Shown here: one piece after another, positions 7,036-15,300 of the stretch
Layout: each line of letters opens with the position of its first letter
Position numbering within the stretch: position 1 is the first letter of the stretch
NCBI GenBank assembly: GCA_016781635.1
Contig: JADDPY010000178.1
Span: forward strand, 1 to 17,041
Direction: 5' to 3'
Source: Rubrobacter sp.
GTDB taxonomy: Bacteria; Actinomycetota; Rubrobacteria; Rubrobacterales; Rubrobacteraceae
DNA length: 17,041 nucleotides
Program-made: the position numbers and the translations under genes
The notes under the pieces: generated by a model
What the model was told of the DNA's origin: nothing
The model's database searches: none
What the model saw: only the letters and a program-made list of their open reading frames with translations

Positions 7036-7914
7036 TCACCGGAGCCTCGCCAGATAGGTGGTGGACTCGGTCAGCTCGAATCCGGCACGGAAATCCTTTG
7101 CAGTCCATTCGCGAAACGTGGGCGTGGTCGAGAGCGCGTTCGTTACCACGCAGACACGCCACAATGGGTCGTTCTTCGCCTTCTCGACTTCGTTTCTGGT
7201 GGCCAAGAAGGAAGGTTGGGCACCTCCAACACCCTTGACCTCGACATGCCGCTTCTCATCCCCGCGGCGGACACAGAAGTCGTAGCCCATGTTGTCCTTC
7301 TGGAGATCCTCAACCTTCCAATCCCGGTAACGGCGCTTGAACGCCCTGACGGCCGCTTCCTCCACCCGCTTGTTCTCAGCAGCAACACCAAAGCCTGCTC
7401 CGTGCTGCCGCCGTGCCGACGACTGAGGCGATCCGGTCTGTGCCAGGGCGGTCAAGGAGATCCCGCAAGCCCGGAGGAGCATGCGCTCTTCTGAGGCGCT
7501 TGTCTCGTAAAGCGTGCTGACCTTTCCTTGCTGGAAGCAACGAACAGAGGCGAGCTGTGGGTTTGTCCTCCGCAGGTCGAGGAGGGGGACCGGCGGGCTG
7601 AAGGGTTCGCCGACACTCTGTAGGATCATGTCCCGCTGCTCACGACCGTCGTCGTCGACCCAGTCATCAAAGCGCTCAACCGTGCACAAGCCGACTGCCC
7701 GACGTCGGTTGGTCTGCCACGCCAGCACCAGGTCGCCTGGCGACATTCGGTTCCAAAGGATGTCCAAGCTGGTGTGGCTCGCCATCGTCGTTGAGCCGCC
7801 CCACTCTCCTCCGTCGTAGATGGTGAAGAACTCAAGCCAGTCACCCCTTGCAATGCGGGGGTTGCGATCATTGGCGTTGCACTTGTAGACCCAGAGCGGC
7901 GGGAGCGAAGCCAT
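7036..7914 (-). CDS. EVE/PUA-like plus DUF3883 nuclease-like protein
   Basis: A 292-residue protein. Residues 1-110 (WVYKCNANDRNPRIARGDWL, then SPGDLVLAW) resemble an EVE/PUA-like fold, a reader of modified bases in several restriction systems; this is a weaker call. Residues 180-285 form DUF3883, a PD-(D/E)XK-like domain: GYDF at 210-213 and HVEVKG at 223-228, giving Asp212, Glu225 and Lys227. I chose ATG 7914 because it lies 2 nt after the methyltransferase stop with AAGGGGAG upstream; an in-frame start at 8028 would lie inside that gene. The gene is about 55-60% G+C where sampled, against about 70% for its neighbours. A 39-nt direct repeat flanks it on both sides, so it looks spliced in. 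A possible role is sensing and cutting DNA according to modification state; this is inference. Confidence 0.8.
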   Translation of the reverse strand: MASLPPLWVYKCNANDRNPRIARGDWLEFFTIYDGGEWGGSTTMASHTSLDILWNRMSPGDLVLAWQTNRRRAVGLCTVERFDDWVDDDGREQRDMILQSVGEPFSPPVPLLDLRRTNPQLASVRCFQQGKVSTLYETSASEERMLLRACGISLTALAQTGSPQSSARRQHGAGFGVAAENKRVEEAAVRAFKRRYRDWKVEDLQKDNMGYDFCVRRGDEKRHVEVKGVGGAQPSFLATRNEVEKAKNDPLWRVCVVTNALSTTPTFREWTAKDFRAGFELTESTTYLARLR

Positions 7915-7949
7915 CGCTACAGCAGCTCCCCTTGGACCGATGGCTCCGC
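7911..7949 (-). repeat. Junction repeat copy A (before EVE/DUF3883 gene)
   Basis: This partner of 6962-7000 holds the last codons of the methyltransferase (AEPSVQG, then ELL), an AAGGGGAG ribosome binding site, TAG, 2 nt and the ATG of the next gene. Stop, spacing and start lie at identical offsets in both copies. Confidence 0.7.
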
Positions 7950-10631
7950 GGAGACGCCTGACGCCAGCCGGGAAATCTCGGGCCAGGCCACCACCAGGGC
8001 GTTGTAGGCCAGCGCCTCCGACGCCCACTTCTTGCGCTCGCAGACCACGTAAAGGCGGTAGGCCAGCTCCTTGGCCGTCTCCCCCAAGCCACCGACGCGC
8101 CGCAGCAGCGCGGCCGCCTTGGGCTCACCGCCGCTCTCCAGGGCCAGGATGAGGTGCTGGGTGACCTCCCACACCGTGAGCCGCTTGTCGGCGCCGGGGT
8201 CCCACGTGCCGGCCAGCTCGCTTCTGGCCAGCAGTCTGACCTTGCCCGCCTTGGACTCGAGGAACCCGGCCTGCACCAGCCCGGCGATCGAAGTGTTCTT
8301 GGCCTTGGACAGCGTCTCGGCCTTGCCGTAGGGACCGGCGTTCATTCCGGACTCCTCGAACCAGGCCAGCGCCCAGCGGGTGTCACCGTCGAAGTCGCCC
8401 TCCTGCTCCGACAGCGTCTCATCCAGCACATGGTTGATGAGCCCCAGGGCGGTACGAACAGTCATGGCCGAGCCGTCTGCCTCCACCACCTTCCTGTAAC
8501 GGGAAAAGACCCCCATCCCCGGCCCGATGGCCGACTGGGCCAGGTCGACGGGAGCGATGTTGCCCGACTGCAGCTTGCGCAGCGCGTCGGGCAGCTCGCC
8601 CTTGAGCGCCACCACCAGCTCCTTGCGAGTGGCCAGCGGGGCACCGTCGGGACGGGGCCGGCAGACCAGGGCAATCGAGGATGCGAGGGCGTTCGTGCCA
8701 CTGGCCAGCATCCGGTTTGAGAGCTCACTACGAAGGGGCCAGGTGCCGTGGACCGAGAGTCCCGCTCTCAGGAGGCCGTCCAGCATCGTCTCCCAACCGG
8801 TCGAGGCAAGGCTGCCGACCCCATCGTGAGCCTCAGCCTGCTTGAAGGCGTAGATGACGGTCATGGGGAAGCCGACAACCTGAGACTTGCGCATGCGCTC
8901 GAAGGCGACGGCGACGCCCGACTCGAAGTGCTTCTCGGCCGTGCGCTTGTCGCCGTCGAATCGGTAGGGGGTGGCCACTAGCTCCTGCACCTTGGGCGCG
9001 AGCAGGGTACTAAACAGATCGGGGTGGACGGACTTCAACGAGCGGCGCAGCCACACGTAGAAGAAGTCTGAGAGGTCGGCGTAGCCGATGTTGTCGTAGT
9101 AGGGCGGATCGGTGGCGAACATCACGGGTTGTCTGGGAGCGAGGGCAGTGGCATCTAGCTGAGTTGCCGATGCCCTGCCGTCAATTGGCAAAGCATCCAT
9201 GGCTCGATCCATCGTCCGGATGGTGGTACCGAGATCTCCCGCGAAGCCGTTGAAGGGGTTGGATTCAGCGAAGTCCCAAACCATCGGGAGCGCCTGTCGA
9301 GCGAATGTAGCGATGGCTTGATCCATCGACGGCTTCCACCGCACTAAAGACGTGAGGGCGTCCGCTAGCTTGCTCGTGCCGAGCCCCAAGTACGTCGCTA
9401 CTGCGTCGGCGTAGTCATCTGACCCCCCGTCGGCCAGCACCCGATCCCTCGCCTCCATGACCAGGTCGGAGAACGTGGACAGGGCCATCAGCTGGCGGTC
9501 GGTGAACAGGTGGCGGTGCTTGGTCATGCCGTAGTTCGGCGTCTTGAAGTCTCTCGGGTTATGTGGCAGGTCCGTGTCGGGCACGTCGTCGGGCGGGGCC
9601 GCCGAGCGGGCGAGCCGCTGGTGCTCCTCGTCGGGCGGCAGGTAGATCCGCCCCCGATGCCCCTCGGCCACGATGGCCATGAGCTGGTCGCCCATACGGC
9701 CGGCCTTGCCCTCCTGGCGAATGTAGGAAAGCGGGACCGGCGTGCCCGTGGCCAGGCACACGGCGCCGTTGCGGCCCACGGTGCCCTCCGGGCAGCCGGG
9801 GCCGGTGCGGATCTCGAAGCGGATGCGCCGGTGCTCCCGGTCGACCACCGGCTGCACCCAGGTCTCCTTGCCCTTCTTCGTCGACAAGGCGAACGAGCGC
9901 ACCAGGGGCATCGGCCCGTCCCAGGCGGGGTTGGGCGAGCGGACGGTGCGGGCCCAGATCCAGGCGATCACCGTCGCCTTCCCACCGCCGTGCTCGGCCG
10001 GCAGGATCACCTTCGGGTACAGGTGGCCGATCTGGCGCTCGGCCTCGTCGCGCATCCACTTGCCGTAATAGCGCACGTCCTCGGCCAGACCCTGGGCGCC
10101 CTTCCACGCTCCCGTCGCCAGTCGCCCGGCGTCGGGGTGCACCGGCGGCTGGCCGGCGAACTTCGGCGGGATCTCGATGAGCGCCTTCGTGATGAGCACG
10201 GCCACCGGGTTGAGGTCGCTGGCGTGCGCCTCCAACTCGAGCCGCTGGGCCTCGAGCGGAATGGAACCGCCGCCGCAGAACGGGTCGTACACCGGCGGCG
10301 GGTTGTCGTCGCACGACCGCATGATCTCAGCCCGTGCAGCATCGAGCACCGTCTCGTTGGTGGTGTTCTCCCATCGGACCAGCTTCTCGATGATGCGGAA
10401 CAGGCGCTGGCGCTCGGCCTCCTGATCGTCCTCGGTGGGGAAGCGCTCGGGATGCGACGACGGGTCGTCGACCAACGAGGCAAACAGGATCGCCCGGCAG
10501 GCGGCCAGCGGTCGGCGGGCCCACCACAGGTGCAGCGTCGAGGGGTGGCCGTGGCGGATCGACTTCTCTCGGGCCGACTCCCGGTTGATGGCCTCCAGCG
10601 GCAGGGCCACCTCGATTAGCTTGCGCGTCAT
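7917..10631 (-). CDS. DUF1156 (COG1743-type) DNA adenine methyltransferase
   Basis: This 904-residue protein begins with the DUF1156 domain (IEVALPLEAINRESAREKSI, then RHGHPSTLHLWWARRPLA), followed by S-adenosylmethionine motif I YDPFCGGGSIPLEA at 115-128 and the catalytic motif IV TDPPYYDN at 507-514, expected for N6-adenine or N4-cytosine methylation. The region 228-305 is where relatives have a zinc ribbon. Here the Cys pairs are mostly lost (RSPNPAWDG; CPEGTVGRNGAVCLATGTPV). Residues about 405-505 are encoded by a patch of lower G+C (9120-9420). The ATG at 10631 overlaps the upstream stop as ATGA, so translation is probably coupled. The likely role is to modify host DNA as self, in company with the DUF499 ATPase and the helicase. 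Length is normal for the family, and the C-terminal tail SAEPSVQG is duplicated downstream. Confidence 0.9.
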   Translation of the reverse strand: MTRKLIEVALPLEAINRESAREKSIRHGHPSTLHLWWARRPLAACRAILFASLVDDPSSHPERFPTEDDQEAERQRLFRIIEKLVRWENTTNETVLDAARAEIMRSCDDNPPPVYDPFCGGGSIPLEAQRLELEAHASDLNPVAVLITKALIEIPPKFAGQPPVHPDAGRLATGAWKGAQGLAEDVRYYGKWMRDEAERQIGHLYPKVILPAEHGGGKATVIAWIWARTVRSPNPAWDGPMPLVRSFALSTKKGKETWVQPVVDREHRRIRFEIRTGPGCPEGTVGRNGAVCLATGTPVPLSYIRQEGKAGRMGDQLMAIVAEGHRGRIYLPPDEEHQRLARSAAPPDDVPDTDLPHNPRDFKTPNYGMTKHRHLFTDRQLMALSTFSDLVMEARDRVLADGGSDDYADAVATYLGLGTSKLADALTSLVRWKPSMDQAIATFARQALPMVWDFAESNPFNGFAGDLGTTIRTMDRAMDALPIDGRASATQLDATALAPRQPVMFATDPPYYDNIGYADLSDFFYVWLRRSLKSVHPDLFSTLLAPKVQELVATPYRFDGDKRTAEKHFESGVAVAFERMRKSQVVGFPMTVIYAFKQAEAHDGVGSLASTGWETMLDGLLRAGLSVHGTWPLRSELSNRMLASGTNALASSIALVCRPRPDGAPLATRKELVVALKGELPDALRKLQSGNIAPVDLAQSAIGPGMGVFSRYRKVVEADGSAMTVRTALGLINHVLDETLSEQEGDFDGDTRWALAWFEESGMNAGPYGKAETLSKAKNTSIAGLVQAGFLESKAGKVRLLARSELAGTWDPGADKRLTVWEVTQHLILALESGGEPKAAALLRRVGGLGETAKELAYRLYVVCERKKWASEALAYNALVVAWPEISRLASGVSAEPSVQGELL

Positions 10632-12370
10632 GACCTGGCCCCCTCGGGACGCGCCCGGTTCCCAACGGTGACGATCCGGTCGAGGACGCCGGCGACCTCG
10701 GGCGAGAGCTGCTCAGGCGGAACGTGCTCGGCCAGCCGGTGGTAGTCGCTCTTTCGCAGGAGGTTGGGGAGACCCAAGCGCTCGAAGTAGTCAGCGAAGA
10801 CCGGCTGGAGGAAGTCGTCACTGGCCTTCGTCTCGCTCCAGAAGCGGTCGCCGAGGTCACGCATGGCCGCCGGCGGCACCCGGTCGGCGATGCAGTCCGC
10901 CATCACCTTGGTCCGTCGCTCTGCCTCCAGCTCCTCCAGCAGGGGGCCGGGGAAGGCGTCGAGGCCCGACGACCGGGCATAGGAAAGCAGCGTGTCGGGC
11001 TGGCAGAGGTAGTTCTCGATCTCCCGGCGCTGCCACATCACCTCGACCAGGTCGGAGCCCTCCTCCAACCGTCGGTCGACGCGGTCGAACAGGGCGAGGC
11101 CCACTAGGTCGGCCTTCGCCTCTCGAAGCCCGAAGAAGTGCTCCCGCGCTCGGTTGGGCAAGTTGGCGACGTAGTGGACGAAGGGCGCCTCGAGCAGTGT
11201 GGCGGCATCGTGCCCGAGCCGCCGGGCGAAGGCCAGGAGGATGGCGAGGTCGGTCGAGCCCTCAACGTAGAGGACGAAGCCCGTCAGCTCCGCCTGGTAG
11301 TAGTCCTCGAAGCCGATCTCCTTGAGCGACTTGAGGACTTGGCTGCCCCGATCGTCGATGCGATGCGGGTGCCCCACGAAGGCGACGACCACGTCACGAT
11401 CGGCGGCTTCGTTGAGGATCACCTCTGAGTGCGAGGCGATGACGACTTGGCTCCCCGACTGCTGGGCAGCATCGGCGAGGAGCTGGTAGGTCTGGCGCTG
11501 GCGGAGGATCTCCAGGTGAGCGTCGGGCTCGTCGAGGAGCACGACGCTGCCGGGGTTGAGGGCGAGAAAGGCGAGCAGCAACAAGGTCTGCTGCATCCCC
11601 CGACCGGCTGACGACAGGTCGAGGGTGACCTTGCGGCGGCTGAGGAAGGCCATGTCGATCTCACCCCGCTCCACGACCAGTCGAGGTCGATCGAGCTGAG
11701 CACCGAACAGGTGCTCAACGCGCCCCCGGAGGTCATCCCAGCGAGCCTCGCCATCCGGGCCCTCGAGCACCTGGTAGCACAGGTTGCGCAGGACCTCGGC
11801 GGTCCGGCCCTCGCCGATGCGCACGTTGATGGCGCCCGGCTCGAGCTTGGTCTCGTTGGCGGCGAGCCCAGACATGGGGCCAAGCAGGGCAACCCGGACG
11901 GCGCGGGCCTCGTCGGGCACCGCCATTCGGGCGCCGCCGGGAGTCCGCAGCGGACGGCAGTAGAAGGCCTCCTCGTTGGTGTAGTCGAACTCCAGCCCGC
12001 ATGACCACGTTCGGCCGTCGGTCACCCCGCTGACCACGACGTCGATGCGAACGTTGTCGGTCTGCTGCTTGCCCTCGTGGTCCCGATACGTGTTGCGCAC
12101 GTGGAGGTCGTGCCAGAGCTGGCGGGCGGTGGGAGCGGGGATCCCGCTGAGGTCCCTCCGGTTGATGGCGACGCCTGGGCGCTCCTCGGGCGTGGACCCG
12201 CCACCCCGCTTCTCGCTCCAGCGACGAAGGCCGAGGTCCCACAGGGTGAGCACCTGGAGCACCGAGGTCTTGCCCGAGTCGTTGGGGCCGACGAAGACGA
12301 CAGGGTTGCCCAGCTCGATGTCGACCTCGTCGAACTGCTTGAAGTTGCGGACCAACAGCCGGGTCAGCAC
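10628..12370 (-). CDS. OLD-like AAA ATPase with TOPRIM-like C-terminus
   Basis: This 580-residue SMC/ABC-like ATPase has Walker A FVGPNDSGKTSV (26-37), signature LSSAGRGMQQ (252-261), Walker B SVVLLDEPDAHLE (275-287) and H-loop ASHSE (312-316). A TOPRIM-like part begins at FVLYVEGSTD (365-374, Glu370) and continues to LVGLALFDRVDRR (422-434) and WQRREIENYL (446-455). The usual DxD is not obvious, only Asp429 and Asp432. OLD/GajA-type proteins are ATP-controlled DNA nucleases used in phage defence. I chose GTG 12370, which overlaps the helicase stop by 7 nt and gives the standard N-terminus LTRLLVRNFKQF; an ATG at 12403 would add 11 residues from inside the helicase gene. The gene lies between helicase and methyltransferase, with both junctions overlapping, so it is an integral member of the operon. 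Confidence 0.85.
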   Translation of the reverse strand: MLTRLLVRNFKQFDEVDIELGNPVVFVGPNDSGKTSVLQVLTLWDLGLRRWSEKRGGGSTPEERPGVAINRRDLSGIPAPTARQLWHDLHVRNTYRDHEGKQQTDNVRIDVVVSGVTDGRTWSCGLEFDYTNEEAFYCRPLRTPGGARMAVPDEARAVRVALLGPMSGLAANETKLEPGAINVRIGEGRTAEVLRNLCYQVLEGPDGEARWDDLRGRVEHLFGAQLDRPRLVVERGEIDMAFLSRRKVTLDLSSAGRGMQQTLLLLAFLALNPGSVVLLDEPDAHLEILRQRQTYQLLADAAQQSGSQVVIASHSEVILNEAADRDVVVAFVGHPHRIDDRGSQVLKSLKEIGFEDYYQAELTGFVLYVEGSTDLAILLAFARRLGHDAATLLEAPFVHYVANLPNRAREHFFGLREAKADLVGLALFDRVDRRLEEGSDLVEVMWQRREIENYLCQPDTLLSYARSSGLDAFPGPLLEELEAERRTKVMADCIADRVPPAAMRDLGDRFWSETKASDDFLQPVFADYFERLGLPNLLRKSDYHRLAEHVPPEQLSPEVAGVLDRIVTVGNRARPEGARS

Positions 12371-15300
12371 GGCACTTCGCCTCGCTCGAAGTAGGGCTTC
12401 CACTTCAGAACGACGCTGACGGAGTCGAAGGGGAGGTCCCCGACGTCCTCGAAGGCCCGCCGGAGGTAGCGCACCTCGGTCTCGGCACCGTCGTCGACCG
12501 CCACTAGGGCGAGGATGTGGTGGTCGGCCTGGTTGCGCCCGACGCCGATCTCGCTGCGGGTCACCGTGAAGGTATCGGCACCGGCGACGCGTCCCTTGAC
12601 CTCGATGAACACCAGGGTGCCGTCGCCGTTACGGGACTCGATGTCGTAGCCCTTGTTGTTGGGCGGCATTTCGCGGGGCTCTCGACCCACCCGCCGCTCG
12701 GCAGCGAGCACGGCGTCCACCGCCGTCCGCTCGGTGGCGGAGCGCTGTTCGGCGTCGGCGGCGACCTCACCGACGAGAACGCCGGCGCGCCGGGCCAGCA
12801 ACCCGGCAGGCACGACCAGGGCACCCCCAGCCACCACCGGCGGCAGGGGCGACAGCTGTCGTTCGGCGTCAAGCTCTTCCAGCCGACGCTTGAGGCGGGC
12901 CTCCAGCTCGTCGGCTCGCTGGCGGGCCTTGGCCGAGTTCATCCCGCTGCGAGGCAGCTTGCCGGCCAGCTCCTTGTCCTTGAGCTGGTTGGCCCGGTGG
13001 TCCCAGTGCTGGATCTCCGAGAGCAGCCGATCTCTCACTGCGGCCGTGGTCCGCTCCGCCCGCTCCAGGGTGCGCCGGCGCACCTCGTCGAGGTGACCCC
13101 TGGCGAGCTCGACGCCGTGATCGAGCGCTCTCGTCTCGAGATCGGAACGCACCCACTCCCCTTCGATGACGGGTGTGAGCAGGCCGAGCTCGTCCGGCGT
13201 GGCCGGCCGGCAGTCGAGGTAGGGCGCCCAGCCGGCGGCCCGAGCGACGCCGTCGGGGTCGACGAGGACGTACTCGAAGCGCTTCGACACCACTCGGCGG
13301 TTGCCGGCGGCGTCGGCTCGTCCGTCGACCACGGCGTGGTCGAGGTACACCAGCACCCGAGGGACCTCCCCGGCGTCGGTCTCGTCGATGAGCACCGCGC
13401 CCTGGCGGAGCAGGCCGTCGTAGCGCTCGATGATCAGGTCGATGGTGCCGTCGAGAAGAGGGTGGCCGGGGGTCAGGTACTCGGCGAGGGGGCGTCCCTC
13501 GACGGCGATGAGGTGCTTCTCGAAGGTGACCCGCTCGTAGCGACGGAGCAACGGGGCGCCTAGGCCGATCTGTCGGTCGCGCCGGCGCAGCTCGGCGGGG
13601 ACGTGGGTGATCTCGAAGCGCCCCGGCTCGCGCTGGCGCACCGAGCCGCCGAGCAGGGCGAAGGCTCTCAGGAAGAAGTCCCGGATGAAGTGGGGCTGGA
13701 GCTTGCGGGCCTCGGCCCGCTCCATCTCGTCGCGGATGCGCTCGACGTCGGCGCCCGTCATGACGTCGGTGACCAGGGCCCGCTCGTGGACGACTTCCTG
13801 GAGGGCGTCGCCGACGGTGGCGTCGACCACGGCCGAGAGGCGAGCCCGGTTCAGGGGATCGTCGCCGTAGCGGACGGCCTCGATGAGCAGCTCCCGCAGG
13901 CTCTTGTCCCGGAAGCTCTCCCCGAGGACGTCGAAGACCTGGTCGCCCAGGGCCTTGCGCTGCTCCTCGAGCTTGGCGAAGAGCCGCTGGAAGACCTGGC
14001 CCTCCCGGGTGTCCTCGGCCACCAGGTTCCACAGGTGGCAGATCTCGGTCTGGCCGATGCGGTGGACCCGGCCGAAGCGCTGCTCGATCCGGTTGGGGTT
14101 CCAGGGCAGGTCGTAATTGACCATGAGGTGGGCCCGCTGCAGGTTGATGCCTTCGCCGGCGGCGTCGGTGGCCACCAGCACCAGCACGTCCTTGTCCTGG
14201 ACGAAGGCCTCCTGGACCTTGCGCCGCTCCTCTCGGGGGAGCCCGCCGTGGATGGCGACCACGGCTTCGTCCTGGCCGAGCAGTACCCGCAGCTTGTCGA
14301 CGAGGTAGTTGAGCGTGTCCCGGTGCTCGCTGAAGATGATGAGCTTCCGGCGGTTGCCGTGGGCATCGAACATCTCCGGGGTGTGCTGGAGCAGACGAGA
14401 GAGTTCCTCCCACTTGCGGTCGGTCCCTGACGCCCGTACCTCGCCGGCGAGGGTGGCCAGCTCGGCCAGAGTGGCGATCTCGTGCTCCAGCTCGGCGATG
14501 GTGCGGGCAGCAGAAGCCTGGTCGACCAGCTCCTCCTCGAGCTCCTCCCGCTCGACCTCGGGGAGGTCGTCGAGGTCGAAGTCGTCATCGATGGTACGCA
14601 AGGCGTCGACGACCTTGGTGGTGCCGACCTCGGCGGCGATCTCCGCCCCCCGCTTGCGCATGCGCTCCTCGGCGATGCGGTTCTCCAGCCGGCGGCGTCG
14701 TCGGACGAGGGACTGGTAGATCGCCTCGGGAGAGGAGGCCAACCGGCGCTGCAGGGTGGTGAGGGCGAAGCCGACGACGGTTCCTCGGCGGCCCTCACCC
14801 TCGGCCTTGAGCCGCTCGGCCCGGTTCATCTCCTCGGTGACGTACTCGGTGACCCGCTTGTAGAGCAGCGTCTCGGCGTCGGAGAGGGGGTAGATGGCGG
14901 TGTAGGAGCGGCGCTCGGGGAACAGCGGCGTGCCGTCGAACTTGAGAAGGCGCTCCTTCACCAGCCGGCGCATGAGGTCGGAGGTGTCGACGGCGTGGGC
15001 AGCGGTGCGGGGCTTGCCCTCGAAGCGGTCGGCGTCGAGGAGGGCGAGGAAGAGGTGGAAGTCCTCCTCGATGCCGGCGTGCGGGGTGGCGGTCATCAGC
15101 AGCAGGTGGCGGGCCACCGAGCCGGCCAGGCGGCCGAGCTTGTAGCGCTTGGTCTCCTTGACCTCGCCACCGACGTAGTGGGCCGACATCTTGTGGGCCT
15201 CGTCGGCGACCACCAGGTCCCAGTCGGTGGCCTCCAGCTTGGCTTGCAGGTCCTCGTTGCGGGACAGGTGGTCGAGGCGGGCGATGAGCAGGGGCTTGTC

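Noticed and set aside
9510..10619. Plus-strand open frame of 369 codons
   Set aside because: Antisense to the methyltransferase motif region; its Arg/Gly/His-rich translation is typical of a shadow frame.
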